DNA of 64,000 bases from Carboxydocella sporoproducens DSM 16521 (lineage in GTDB: Bacteria; Bacillota; GCA-003054495; Carboxydocellales; Carboxydocellaceae), in assembly GCF_900167165.1 (NCBI RefSeq), contig NZ_FUXM01000004.1:67265-131264 (forward strand), read 5' to 3'. Shown in pieces: positions 8,818 through 18,205 of this stretch. Each line of letters starts with the position of its first letter. Position 1 is the first letter of the stretch. The position numbers were made by a program, and so were the translations under genes. The notes beneath the pieces were generated by a model. The model did no database searches and was not told the DNA's origin. It saw only the letters and a list, made by a program, of their open reading frames with translations.

Positions 8818-11800
8818 TTATTTCAAACCAAACAAAATCATTTCCGCTTCTTTACGTATTTCCGCTACATGCACTCCATTAGCCCAGATAGCCAGCAAAT
8901 CTTTAATAATCTCTTCCCTGCCTTCCGCGTGCTGGGTCAGGTAAGTCCGCACTAACGGTATATCCCCTTCCCGATATGCTAAAATAACCCCATGTAAAAC
9001 GTCCCATTCAGTCTGGGGATTATCAATTCGGTATGGATTTCTTTCTTCCGGTAATACCAGCCTCAGTTTCGAGCCCTTCCGAACCAGCGGAGCAAAATAG
9101 CCTGCTTCCTCCTGACCGCGCTGCGAACGTCGACTCCTGTTTTCATTATTAATGCCAATCATGCGGCCGGTTATTTTGTAACCTGCCGGGCGGGTTTCCA
9201 GACTGATATTCAAAGAACGGGAAAGGTTTAGTGCCTCATCGTAAGGAAATTCCCGCAGTCCAAAAATGCCAAACAGAGTTAATGTCATCGCCGCTTCCGG
9301 ATTTAAATCATCGGGACGCAATTTCCCCCTGGTAAGTCGGGCAATTTGATGATGGGCTACAACGGCACTGGCCTCATTCATAGCCTGAATCGGACTGACG
9401 TATTGGTCTCCATCCATAACCGGCCAGTGCTCAGACAAGACCTGCAAAGCCCGGCCATAACAGGCTACCATTTCATCTACGGCATTTAATTTTAATGGCT
9501 CGAACTCCTGCAAGGCCTCCTGTACAGCCGTCCTGATCTTTTGCGCAACACCGGTATTACCAAAGCCTGTCCAGATGGACGGCTCGGTATTTGCTTTACT
9601 CTGTTTGCGGCAGGTTAAAAAGATAGAACTGGCTGCAGCTGCCATATCCTTTTGATGGGTCGACTCTTCGGCTTCTGACTCAACCGGAAAAGAAGAAGTT
9701 ATAATCCAGCCATTTTCAATCAAAGAGCGAGTGAGTGCTTCCCATGCTTCCTGCGTTTTATGAGTAAACATAATCGTCATCAGGCCATCATCTTTCAACA
9801 CCCGGCGACATTCAGCAAAAATTTCACCCATCATGCGTTCATACACTCTGGCTGCCTCTTTATCCGAACCATCCCGGGCGGGATTGGCCACCGCTTCATC
9901 GGTTTTATTGGTCAAGCGCCTGGTAAAGATATCCGGATAAAGATCCTGCAGGGTTCGCCGTTGCCAGACATAGAAGTAATCCGAAAGCTCGGCGTATTGA
10001 ACGTTGTTATAATAAGGAGGGTCAATGCATATCAGATCAATTGATGCTGAATCAATGTTTAAATGAGCAGCAGTACCATTGGTAATAGTTACCGGAGGCT
10101 CACTCCCTTTGAGTTTTTCATGCAGCGGAGCCAGCAATTCAGCAATACCTTGATAGGCATCGAGTACCTGGGATAAGGCCCAGGCAGCACCGGAGTGAGG
10201 CCCGGTAAGAATCATTTCACCGAAGGTCCATTTTAAGGAAAAATCGTGTCTGCCAAAAGTTCCTTTAACAATACCTCGTGTATACTCCCATCTAGTCTGT
10301 TTGCTGTTATAATCAAGTCCCTTATCAATTACAAACTGCAAATAAGTAATTACTGCGCGCCCGCGCTCTTCTCCCAGTTCCTTCAGGATTTCCGGTTTCA
10401 GCCGGTTGAGTTCTTCTACCAGGGTGAGATGGCCCAGCAATTGCCGGGGGGTAAAAAGATTACACCAGCGCTGCATTCCAGCACGTAATGGTTCCTTAGT
10501 TTTGTGTCCATCTGGAATTTTTTCCGTAGGAATCAAGCCCTGACCTTCCCATTCCGGCCAGCGTTGCTGCAGATATTTTTCTGCTGCAACCAGTGCAGCC
10601 AAATCCTGCTCATTCGGGGGCCGGAAAAAACGCACCTTTTTGGTTTTGATCTGGCCAGCTTTTTCTCCACTCCGGTAGCGTACCGGCTGGCCATTTGCAT
10701 CCAGTTCGGGCTGATAGCGTACAGCCACTATGCAATACAAGCGGTCCTGCCACTTGCCATGAGGAGATTCACCTCGTGCCTGAGCCTTGATTTCTTCGGC
10801 AGAGATAGCCTGCCGGCAGTGAATACATGTGCCTACCCCGTCCTTGACTGTGGCGAAGTTAGGATCTTCCCCATTGGGGCCTTTGCCATTTCTGACCCGG
10901 TAGGTTTCAAAGGAAACTTTGCCATGATCGGTAATTAATCGTACCCCCCATTGTTCTCCTTCTTTGGACAGCCAGCAGGTATTGAGAAGCGGGGCTTCTC
11001 CGCCACAATGGGGGCAGGTTACCTGACGGGTGTAAAGGTAGTCTACAATATATTCCCTTTCGCCAATGCCAGTACTAAATGAATTCTCTGGAAAAAATCT
11101 AGTTATTTTTTTCTCTGAACTACTGATCAATTTTTGAGCCCAAAAATTTATATCTTGAGAAAGATTAATACCAAAACGTAAAGGATAATTTAGTGTAGCA
11201 TTTAATATTACATTAGCAACTGGATTAAGATCGTTAGCTATAACTTTACAACCTAATCGTAATGCTTCAAAAGGTATAGATCCTCCGCCAGCAGTAGGAT
11301 CTAAGATACAATAATTACTCATTTCACTTCTTATTAATGGAGAAGACATAAAGGCTCTTTTATAACCATATAGATCTTCATCTGTCCAATTGAAATCCTT
11401 CACAATTTTCTTCAGCTCATCCTTTAGTTCTATTCTCTCATTAACCATCGCCGGATTTGCAGCTATTCGTCGAACCTCAATTCTCTCCCCTATCCCAGGA
11501 AAAGGCTCCGGTAATGGTTCTGAATCTTTTAGCCAACCTAAAATAACAAGATTATTTTTATAGCCAGGATCTGATTTGCAAATTAAATCTATAGTATCTC
11601 TATTTTTTTTACGACGTTCCTGTTCTTTTTGTAACGCATTTAATACAGATCTGTTGATTATAAGCCATTCTTTACCCTGATCGTCCATTTCAATATACTT
11701 TAGTATATTCCCAACTAATGTCCAGGGCTCACCATTTACCATTGCCTGCACCTTTTCTATCCCCAGCTGGCGCAAAAACCACTCGGGGTCCGTTGTCGCC

Positions 11801-11967
11801 GGCAACAGCGAACCCAGAATTGCTGCCCGGCTGGGGGTAAGGGGCCGCCGGGCCCACCAGACATGCAACCTATTAGTTGGAGGAGCTTTCCCCGTATCTC
11901 TCTCCCGTTGCGTTTCCGCACCAACCTGATGACAGGGAAAACCAGCCTCGATAAATCTTTTCTCCAT
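8818..11967 (-). CDS. DUF1156-type DNA adenine methylase of a defence operon
   Basis: 1049 residues. The N-terminus (RLHVWWARRPLTPSRAAIL, about residue 33) is typical of DUF1156 proteins. SAM motif I is LDPTAGGGSIPFEALRLG (about 221) and catalytic motif IV is DPPYYNN (about 649), implying N6-adenine or N4-cytosine methylation. Two CxxC pairs (CPHCGG, CIHCRQ) suggest an inserted zinc ribbon. ATG 11967 follows GGAGGAGAGG. It lies 14 nt after the small accessory gene and 27 nt before the helicase gene. Role by analogy with defence-island surveys: marks host DNA so that the helicase/ATPase partners spare it. Base composition drops sharply to AT-rich between about 11040 and 11740 (residues about 75-310). 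Confidence 0.88.
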   Translation of the reverse strand: MEKRFIEAGFPCHQVGAETQRERDTGKAPPTNRLHVWWARRPLTPSRAAILGSLLPATTDPEWFLRQLGIEKVQAMVNGEPWTLVGNILKYIEMDDQGKEWLIINRSVLNALQKEQERRKKNRDTIDLICKSDPGYKNNLVILGWLKDSEPLPEPFPGIGERIEVRRIAANPAMVNERIELKDELKKIVKDFNWTDEDLYGYKRAFMSSPLIRSEMSNYCILDPTAGGGSIPFEALRLGCKVIANDLNPVANVILNATLNYPLRFGINLSQDINFWAQKLISSSEKKITRFFPENSFSTGIGEREYIVDYLYTRQVTCPHCGGEAPLLNTCWLSKEGEQWGVRLITDHGKVSFETYRVRNGKGPNGEDPNFATVKDGVGTCIHCRQAISAEEIKAQARGESPHGKWQDRLYCIVAVRYQPELDANGQPVRYRSGEKAGQIKTKKVRFFRPPNEQDLAALVAAEKYLQQRWPEWEGQGLIPTEKIPDGHKTKEPLRAGMQRWCNLFTPRQLLGHLTLVEELNRLKPEILKELGEERGRAVITYLQFVIDKGLDYNSKQTRWEYTRGIVKGTFGRHDFSLKWTFGEMILTGPHSGAAWALSQVLDAYQGIAELLAPLHEKLKGSEPPVTITNGTAAHLNIDSASIDLICIDPPYYNNVQYAELSDYFYVWQRRTLQDLYPDIFTRRLTNKTDEAVANPARDGSDKEAARVYERMMGEIFAECRRVLKDDGLMTIMFTHKTQEAWEALTRSLIENGWIITSSFPVESEAEESTHQKDMAAAASSIFLTCRKQSKANTEPSIWTGFGNTGVAQKIRTAVQEALQEFEPLKLNAVDEMVACYGRALQVLSEHWPVMDGDQYVSPIQAMNEASAVVAHHQIARLTRGKLRPDDLNPEAAMTLTLFGIFGLREFPYDEALNLSRSLNISLETRPAGYKITGRMIGINNENRSRRSQRGQEEAGYFAPLVRKGSKLRLVLPEERNPYRIDNPQTEWDVLHGVILAYREGDIPLVRTYLTQHAEGREEIIKDLLAIWANGVHVAEIRKEAEMILFGLK

Positions 11968-11981
11968 CCCTCTCCTCCCCC

Positions 11982-12575
11982 TTACTGTTTCCTAAGTTGA
12001 ATCAGCATTTCCTCGATGCCTTTATCTCCGGGCTGGCCGCCCAGCATGATCCGCATACCGGCCTGCGCCCAGCGATTAGCTGTTTCTCCATACTGGGTAG
12101 CACGGGATAACCAGTAAGCTGCTTCCTCCCGGCTAAATTTGGCTACCCGCCAGGCAATCAATTCCACCCGGTCCATTTCCCGTACTCTTTCCTGCAGTTT
12201 AAAAATTAATGCTAACTTGGCTCCGGCTTCCTCATTCAATGGTAAGTTGCCGCGATAGGTGATTTTAGTCGCGGGAAAAAAGCGCTGTAGTTCCAGAGGT
12301 ATTCCTTCTGTATCACACACTGGTGAAATAATTTGCCGAATCACAGGTAAACAGCGGTGCAAGGCCTGTCCATATAATAGTCCTCTATCTTTCAAATTGC
12401 CTTTCTCTGCTTTCCCATTTTCGCTAATTAGCCTTTCTTTAATAATTAAAACCGGGCCTGTTTTATCCTTGTGTTCAGTAACTCGTAGCACCCATGGCGC
12501 TATTGCGTTTAATGGCAAGATCCTTTGCTGCAAATCCCTTTCCAGATCCCAGAGGGCGCTTTTCTTTTTGTTCAT
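11982..12575 (-). CDS. small accessory protein between DUF499 and DUF1156 genes
   Basis: 197 residues. I cannot assign the family firmly; proteins of this size in the same slot of related loci have been classed as DUFs such as DUF3780 or DUF7680. No catalytic motif is evident. The C-terminal half is helical with REEAAYWLSRATQYGETANRW near residue 150. The start is ATG 12575; its stop is 14 nt before the methylase start and its start 19 nt after the DUF499 stop, so translational coupling is likely. The protein probably bridges or regulates the ATPase and the methylase, an inference from its fixed position only. Confidence 0.7.
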   Translation of the reverse strand: MNKKKSALWDLERDLQQRILPLNAIAPWVLRVTEHKDKTGPVLIIKERLISENGKAEKGNLKDRGLLYGQALHRCLPVIRQIISPVCDTEGIPLELQRFFPATKITYRGNLPLNEEAGAKLALIFKLQERVREMDRVELIAWRVAKFSREEAAYWLSRATQYGETANRWAQAGMRIMLGGQPGDKGIEEMLIQLRKQ

Positions 12576-12594
12576 TATTTATACCTCACCTGAA

Positions 12595-15500
12595 CTATTT
12601 TTTTAATTCCTGCATTAGCAAACAACTCTCATCAGGTTCCTCTACCTCTAAAATCACTTCCGTATTCTCTCCTAATGAAACAACATTAGCCAGAACCTCG
12701 AATAATTCTCCCAGCATTTTCATGGTTTTAGGCGAAGCATTATTTAGCTCCAGGCGCAGGGTTCCCCCATCTGGCAAGGTAAGATCTGTCAAGTCCAAAT
12801 AATCGATTTTCGTTTTGGCCCCTCGATTATATATACTGCCAATCCGATGCAATAATGGCCAGATTTTTTCAGCTCCTTCCTTACCGCGCAAAGTAAACTT
12901 GTCTTTCACCTGTTTATCAAGCAAGCCTTTTGCTTGTGCCTGCTCTGGAGTCAAAATCCGATCTATGGACATCGGTGTATAAAATATCGCTGTATTACCG
13001 GATATTATCTCCGGCATTGTCGAACTGCCAGTTTGGCGACAAACCAGGAGCTCTCCGCGTTTGAGCATTTCCACTACTTCTTCCTGTAATTGCTGCTGAG
13101 CCCCGTCTCCATATTGCCGGGTAACAAGGACATTTAATTCCTCCCAGGTAGGTGGTTCATTATTTTCGATTTTGTAAATAATATCTCTCCGTAAAACCTC
13201 CGGGTCAATTCGGTCTTCTCTGTTCCAGCCCCGTTTATTGGCTCCCTGGGGAGTGACAATCCAATAACCAGGATCAGACAAGTTCAAACTCATCGGTAAA
13301 TCTGTTTCCTGATCATAAAACTCTGCTGGCCAGCTATTTTCATTTTCCATTCGGAACAAACACCAGACTCCTTTTTGTACACCTGCTCTGATGATCTGCT
13401 CAAAAACCCCGTTGTTTTCTACTACTGGCCAGTGCCGTAGGCAATAAAAGTTTTCGCGCAATTTTTGCAAGCTGATACTATCCCGATCTTCGCTGAAGAA
13501 AAGGTTTTTCAAAGACATTAAGTCTGACTGGCTGACATTGGCACTGGTCAATAATTCCCGATCTTTAATTAACGTTTCCCTCATCAATTCGATAAACGGT
13601 GTACCTCCTTCTCCACCAGCCGTTTTAATCTCCTTGCGAACTATATGGCCAGTGGTTGAAGGATAATAAAGTCCTGTATAGACTTCGGAAACAGCCGTGA
13701 TCAAAGCCTGTTCCCTTTCCCGGAAACGCTTTTTAAAGTCATCATCATCCAAACGCTGCGGGTTAACACCAAAGCTCTGCGGCTTTTCCTTCAGAATACG
13801 CATAGCTTTTACCTGACGGGCGATGCCTTCGATTCTCTGCTTAATTTCTATAGCTGAGCTCTGGTCGGCAAATAAAATATCATTGGTATTGGGTCGAGGT
13901 GCGGTGACGGTAACAGTATCAGGCACCAGAACAAACACAATATTTTGCTGCATCCTGGGCTGATTAAACCCTTGATAAGTAATCAATGCCTGTACATCAA
14001 CAGTATCTGCAAATAGAGATACAACTCCCAGCACAAGTCTGTTTTTCCCATCCGGAATATCTTCCGGCCCTACCACATCATGTTCAATATGAAACAGTCC
14101 CGAGCCATCAGTAATAATTTTTCTGGCAGTGTGGGCCAGCAGATCCTTAATATCATCTGATCTGATGGTGCGACGAATTCGGGCCAGAATACTGTTAATA
14201 GTCGGCTCTTCGCTGGCAAAATATTTGCCCTGTTCAAACTTTAAATAATAGGCGCTTTCATTAATTTCTTCCAGCGCAGTTTTTACCTGCGGTGGGGTCA
14301 TGCCTGGAAAAGCCACCGCAAACAACGCATCTGCTTCAGTAATTCCAAAAATCCTGGAGCCCAGACCTTCTTCGTTTCCAACCAAACTATGCAAAAACAC
14401 AGTCTTCCAGGTATATTCATATAACGGATAACCTTCTGGATGAGGATTGCGCCGGTCAGCCAGTTCAGCATTACTGGCTCCCCCTTCCAGTGTACCGGTA
14501 TCTACGCTTCCGATATCTGCATTGAGAACAAACAGGATCTCCGATCTGCCTGTACGACCCAGTATTTCATTCACGATCCTTTCTTCACGCAGGTCCAGGT
14601 GACAGGCATGAATCATCGGAACATCTTTCTTTTTCAGCCATAAACTTCGCACTGCCAGAGCCAATACCCGTAAAACTCCCCGTGTGCCCTGAAAATTCTC
14701 TGCACTGGCCAGCTTTTTATTCAAAAAATCTACCAGAGTAGGGTGAAAGGGGTAATTGGCAACCATTCTATTGCGATAATCTTCAGTGGCTGCTTCTTCC
14801 GGCAACAGGTTCGAATTGCGTTTGTACATTTTCATATACTCTTCCGCAGTTTCTTCAGCAGCAGCTCGATCCACTGACGCAAACAAACGCTTGGCCAGAA
14901 CAGCTGATATTTCAGCCGCCTGTACAGGAGTGACCGGTACAGCATCACGGGCTACAACACTGGTTATCCCTTTCACAGCTTTTTCCCCTATATTTATTGC
15001 ATCATCCTCAGAAACTTCTTCCCCTCTTACTTGGCTTATCAGTTTGGCCAGTTGTTCTGTCTGTTTTGCAAAAGCATCGGTTGCACTTGCCAGAGTTAAC
15101 AGTATCGTAACCCCACTATGAGTACGCGCAAAGTTATGCAATCCCATTAAAAAAGCGGCCAGTTGACTGGCACCATCCGGCCGGGCTGCCTCCAGACGAG
15201 CTGCATACTGGGCCAGCTCATCCAGCATAATGATCACCTTCCGGCCAGCCAGCGCCTTCTCAAAAAAGGTTCTGCCTGGAGCAGCATAGGAGTTAACTTC
15301 TTCTTCCAATTCCAGATATAGTTTTTCCCCACCGATTTGATAAGCAATCTCTCCCCAAAGAGTATAGGGTACCAGTTTCTGACCTCTGGTTTGATGTACA
15401 GGTATTTCATCTCCCGCTATTCCTACCACTTGTACCGTTCCTGGTTCGGGTAATAAATCGGGGGAAATAATATCGTTAACAACTTCTGCCAACTCTTTCC

Positions 15501-15822
15501 CTCTATAAGCAATATGGGTACAGGCTATCAAAGTATGGGTTTTACCGCCACCAAAAGCCGTTTCCAGACGATGAATGGCAGGAGCAGTATTGTCTCCCGC
15601 TAAACGGCTGAATACCTCAAATAAGGTTGTTTTTAGCCCCTGGGTAGGGAAGGTTGCTTCCCGGAAAAAGAGTTCAGCATTAGTATACAGGTTGTCCAGC
15701 ACTCTTGCTCCGGTACGATAATATTCGATAACAGGCCCAAGTGATGCTGTAAATACTTCTGGATTAAAAGTTCCTGCCAGCAACTCCGGACGAGGCTGAC
15801 ATGTTTCCAGCACTGATCTCAC
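12595..15822 (-). CDS. DUF499 AAA-type ATPase of a defence operon
   Basis: 1075 residues. Walker A is RLETAFGGGKTHTLIA (about residue 88), Walker B VIIMLDELAQYA (about 197). The N-terminus (FNPEVFTASLGPV...LF EVFSRL pattern) is characteristic of the DUF499 family of P-loop ATPases found beside DUF1156 methylases. The start is taken as GTG 15822, preceded by GAGGGGGA. It is the first gene of the four-gene operon that continues with the accessory protein, methylase and PLD-SNF2 helicase. The operon resembles the helicase-methylase-ATPase (Hma-like) architecture reported from defence-island mining, related to DISARM. Its role as a nucleic-acid-stimulated motor or scaffold is inferred. Confidence 0.88.
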   Translation of the reverse strand: MRSVLETCQPRPELLAGTFNPEVFTASLGPVIEYYRTGARVLDNLYTNAELFFREATFPTQGLKTTLFEVFSRLAGDNTAPAIHRLETAFGGGKTHTLIACTHIAYRGKELAEVVNDIISPDLLPEPGTVQVVGIAGDEIPVHQTRGQKLVPYTLWGEIAYQIGGEKLYLELEEEVNSYAAPGRTFFEKALAGRKVIIMLDELAQYAARLEAARPDGASQLAAFLMGLHNFARTHSGVTILLTLASATDAFAKQTEQLAKLISQVRGEEVSEDDAINIGEKAVKGITSVVARDAVPVTPVQAAEISAVLAKRLFASVDRAAAEETAEEYMKMYKRNSNLLPEEAATEDYRNRMVANYPFHPTLVDFLNKKLASAENFQGTRGVLRVLALAVRSLWLKKKDVPMIHACHLDLREERIVNEILGRTGRSEILFVLNADIGSVDTGTLEGGASNAELADRRNPHPEGYPLYEYTWKTVFLHSLVGNEEGLGSRIFGITEADALFAVAFPGMTPPQVKTALEEINESAYYLKFEQGKYFASEEPTINSILARIRRTIRSDDIKDLLAHTARKIITDGSGLFHIEHDVVGPEDIPDGKNRLVLGVVSLFADTVDVQALITYQGFNQPRMQQNIVFVLVPDTVTVTAPRPNTNDILFADQSSAIEIKQRIEGIARQVKAMRILKEKPQSFGVNPQRLDDDDFKKRFREREQALITAVSEVYTGLYYPSTTGHIVRKEIKTAGGEGGTPFIELMRETLIKDRELLTSANVSQSDLMSLKNLFFSEDRDSISLQKLRENFYCLRHWPVVENNGVFEQIIRAGVQKGVWCLFRMENENSWPAEFYDQETDLPMSLNLSDPGYWIVTPQGANKRGWNREDRIDPEVLRRDIIYKIENNEPPTWEELNVLVTRQYGDGAQQQLQEEVVEMLKRGELLVCRQTGSSTMPEIISGNTAIFYTPMSIDRILTPEQAQAKGLLDKQVKDKFTLRGKEGAEKIWPLLHRIGSIYNRGAKTKIDYLDLTDLTLPDGGTLRLELNNASPKTMKMLGELFEVLANVVSLGENTEVILEVEEPDESCLLMQELKK

Positions 15823-15894
15823 AACCCATCCCCCTCTTTTTTTGCTAAATATATTTATAATTCGTCAATAACCAGAAAAATCCTTTCAAAAAAA

Positions 15895-15916
15895 ATCAGG
15901 GGATATCCCCCCTGTA
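15895..15916 (-). terminator. intrinsic terminator after the AIPR gene
   Basis: Minus-strand CAGGGGG-GATA-TCCCCTG hairpin followed by an A and T8. It lies just past the AIPR stop and insulates it from the DUF499 operon, so the two are probably separate transcripts. Confidence 0.8.
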
Positions 15917-15928
15917 AAAAAATTATTA

Positions 15929-17122
15929 TTATTTAATTTGCTTTAATAAATAGTGTGTTAATACTGACTGATACAACTGTTTCCAGTGGCCAGTATCCTT
16001 GCCAACAGCATTAGGGTTATTACCTAAAGTTCTGCTTCTCTCCACTGTTTCTCCAACCAGATTCTTCCCTATTTCATCGAAGTAACTAAACGGATTATCT
16101 TTCCATTGATAAAAACCATTTTCCTCTTTAACAAGTGCCCTAAAAGCATTTATGATTGGGTATAGAAACCCTTTTGGACTTTTATAATCCATCGGTTGCT
16201 TATAAAATTTTGTTTCAAATCTAATTTCATTTCGCACTATTTCGACGCCTTTAATCCGGCCATACTGACCAGAGTTATTATATTCCCTATATTTTTTTGC
16301 CATTCCACTCTCAACATAATCATACAATTTAAAAATATCAACCATAATAGTTTTCATTTTATAATAAGGGTTATTAACTTGATTTGTTGCTGCGTTTTTG
16401 TCATACGCTTCTAGATAATCTTTAACACACGAACTTTTGGAACTATACGCACTGACTGGCATCCTTTCCATATCTCCATATTTATCTATGTTAAACATAT
16501 GAAGTATAGTAATTATTTCATCTATTTCTATTGGCTTATCTTCGTTTTCTTTGAAAGCAATGTTTTCGAAAAATGGTTCATCTTTAATTATATTTTTGAT
16601 TATATCAAATTTATTTTTTAGCTCCGCAATTGCCGTATCATCTACCGGTACAGACTGATTTCTTGCTGCAGCTAAATCTTCAAAAATATCCTCAATTCCG
16701 GTTAGAATTTCAAGTTTAACATACTGTTTATTATCTTCCGCTTTTCTCTGACGGTTCTCAATGATAGTTCTGTAAGTATGTCCTCCATCTACAATGCCAT
16801 GAACTGATTCATTTTCAAAGATCAGGGTAATTTCAGATTTGTTTGGATCATATTTGACCTCTTTTACAGACATTAATATGCCTCTGTTTAAAAGATAAAA
16901 AGATGAATTGTTAGTAAGCAGTCCCTCACGGATTTTTGCCGCCACTTTCGTGCGCATGTTCTGTTCTCTTGGATTAGTTTTAGTTGGTATTTTATCAGGA
17001 ATATCATCAACATTAGCAATAACGATAAACATTTCAGGAGATTTCTGTTTACTATCGTCTTTAAAGAGACCATAAGGGTTAGGTATTTGTCTAAAGCTGG
17101 TAACTTTGAATTTAATTATCAT
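15929..17122 (-). CDS. AIPR-family abortive infection phage resistance protein
   Basis: 397 residues. Two signatures of the AIPR (abortive phage infection) family are present: IVDGGHTYRTI near residue 111 and AARNQSVPVDDTAIAELKNKFD near residue 158. The family is associated with phage-resistance loci and phosphorothioation or restriction islands; its biochemical activity is not established. Start ATG 17122 has AAGGAGGGA upstream. The gene is AT-rich. It is divergent from the XRE regulator at 17252, with a perfect 16-bp palindrome between them, which suggests that the regulator controls it. It could act with the neighbouring methylase operon or as a stand-alone Abi gene. Confidence 0.75.
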   Translation of the reverse strand: MIIKFKVTSFRQIPNPYGLFKDDSKQKSPEMFIVIANVDDIPDKIPTKTNPREQNMRTKVAAKIREGLLTNNSSFYLLNRGILMSVKEVKYDPNKSEITLIFENESVHGIVDGGHTYRTIIENRQRKAEDNKQYVKLEILTGIEDIFEDLAAARNQSVPVDDTAIAELKNKFDIIKNIIKDEPFFENIAFKENEDKPIEIDEIITILHMFNIDKYGDMERMPVSAYSSKSSCVKDYLEAYDKNAATNQVNNPYYKMKTIMVDIFKLYDYVESGMAKKYREYNNSGQYGRIKGVEIVRNEIRFETKFYKQPMDYKSPKGFLYPIINAFRALVKEENGFYQWKDNPFSYFDEIGKNLVGETVERSRTLGNNPNAVGKDTGHWKQLYQSVLTHYLLKQIK

Positions 17123-17204
17123 AAAAGTCCCTCCTTGAAAAATAATGGTTATAGTAGTAAAATTAACTACACATTAATTATACAAACACACCAGATATAT
17201 GTAA

Positions 17205-17220
17205 ACATACTATAGTATGT
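17205..17220. promoter_or_regulatory. perfect palindrome, probable XRE operator
   Basis: ACATACTATAGTATGT is a 16-bp perfect inverted repeat in the 129-bp AT-rich space between the divergent AIPR and XRE genes, 31 nt upstream of the XRE start. This is where a dimeric helix-turn-helix repressor would autoregulate and control the AIPR promoter. Binding is inferred from position and symmetry. Confidence 0.6.
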
Positions 17221-17251
17221 ATTTTTAAAAAATGTGGGAGGGATAAATGTA

Positions 17252-17482
17252 ATGCTATATTCAAGTGAAGAAATAATAAGAAAAATAGGAGAAGGAGTCA
17301 AGCACGAAAGAGAAAAGAACGGTTTTACCCAAATAGAACTTGCCGAATATGCCGGTCTCCATTATAACTATATTGGAAATATCGAAAGAGGCGAAAAATC
17401 AATTAGAGTTGTATCACTCTATAAGATTTGCAAAGCTCTAGGCATCTCTTTAAGCGATTTTTTCAAAATAATCGATTTATAA
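17252..17482 (+). CDS. XRE-family helix-turn-helix regulator
   Basis: 76 residues, essentially one lambda-repressor-like HTH: EKNGFTQIELAEYAGLHYNY followed by IGNIERGEKSI, the classic five-helix XRE pattern, and a short C-terminal helix. This minimal size is typical of restriction-modification C proteins and toxin-antitoxin or defence regulators. Start ATG 17252 has GGGAGG about 10 nt upstream; an in-frame GTG at 17234 overlaps that site and is less likely. It is divergent from the AIPR gene across a palindrome, so delayed or feedback control of the defence genes is inferred. Confidence 0.88.
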   Translation: MLYSSEEIIRKIGEGVKHEREKNGFTQIELAEYAGLHYNYIGNIERGEKSIRVVSLYKICKALGISLSDFFKIIDL

Positions 17483-17487
17483 ACAAA

Positions 17488-17521
17488 AAAGCCTGGCGAA
17501 CCCTTTAAGTTCACCAGGCCG
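17488..17521. terminator. bidirectional terminator between xre and tRNA-Ser
   Basis: GCCTGGCGAAC...GTTCACCAGGC hairpin with one mismatch. On the minus strand it is followed by T6, so it mainly ends the tRNA-Ser transcript; on the plus strand it follows the XRE gene with a weak T tract. Confidence 0.7.
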
Positions 17522-17534
17522 TCTTATTCAAATC

Positions 17535-17629
17535 TGGCGGAGAGAGTGGGATTCGAACCCACGAGACGGGTTTTGGCCCGCCTACTCGATTTCGAGTCGA
17601 GCGCCTTCGACCAGCTCGGCCATCTCTCC
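17535..17629 (-). tRNA. tRNA-Ser(CGA)
   Basis: Class II tRNA with long variable arm. Acceptor GGAGAGA pairs with TCTCTCC, discriminator G, encoded CCA. The anticodon loop CTCGAAA reads UCG. It sits at the edge of the defence island, a usual insertion point for mobile DNA. Confidence 0.97.
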
Positions 17630-17689
17630 GCATGGCTCACGCCCTATATTGTAGCACATTTTTATCAGCTTCACAACTACAAGTTTTGA

Positions 17690-17716
17690 CAACAAAACCC
17701 GGGCCTAAACCCGGGC
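17690..17716 (-). terminator. terminator overlapping the tadA stop codon
   Basis: Minus-strand CCCGGG-TTTAGG-CCCGGG followed by TTTTGTT; the stem and loop include the last codons and the TAG stop of tadA. Confidence 0.75.
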
Positions 17717-18190
17717 ATCTTTCTGCTTATTCAGCCTTAACTTCCGAAAAAACTCTTTCATCAGTTCCTGGCACTCCTCCGCCCGTACCCCGGCAGTCAC
17801 TTCCACCTGATGATTCAAGCCCGGATGCCGGACCAGATCCATTAGACTATCTACCGCCCCGGCCTTGGGATCTGCGGCGCCATAAACCAGCCGTTCAATG
17901 CGGGCCTGGACAATGGCCCCGGCACACATAGGACAGGGTTCAATCGTTACATACAGGGTAGACTCGGTCAGGCGCCAGCCGCCCAGCCGGCGGGCAGCTT
18001 CCCGTATAACCAGCATTTCAGCATGGCCAGTGGGATCCGGGGCCAGTTCTCGCCAGTTGTGGGCAGCAGCCACTACCTCACCCCGGCGCACCAGCACAGC
18101 GCCAATAGGTACTTCCCCCAGGGCCATGGCCTTTCTGGCCTCAACCAGGGCCAACCCCATGTAATATGCATCATCGTGCTCCAGCTGCAT
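17705..18190 (-). CDS. tadA: tRNA-specific adenosine deaminase TadA
   Basis: 161 residues, normal length. It converts A34 to inosine in the wobble position of tRNA-Arg(ACG). The zinc deaminase motifs are complete: HAE at about residue 56 (His ligand and proton-shuttling Glu) and PCPMCAG at about 84-90 (two Cys ligands). The start is ATG 18190 with a modest AGAGGGA site. Its substrate tRNA-Arg(ACG) is encoded just upstream at 18287-18363, and the gene lies inside a run of minus-strand tRNA genes. The terminator overlaps the stop codon. Confidence 0.95.
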   Translation of the reverse strand: MQLEHDDAYYMGLALVEARKAMALGEVPIGAVLVRRGEVVAAAHNWRELAPDPTGHAEMLVIREAARRLGGWRLTESTLYVTIEPCPMCAGAIVQARIERLVYGAADPKAGAVDSLMDLVRHPGLNHQVEVTAGVRAEECQELMKEFFRKLRLNKQKDARV

Positions 18191-18205
18191 CGCAATTCCC
18201 TCTGA

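Noticed and set aside
17535..17629. tRNA-Ser as the attachment site of an integrated element
   Set aside because: No integrase gene and no direct repeat of the tRNA 3' end was found at the far side of the island near 2.9 kb, so only proximity is noted.
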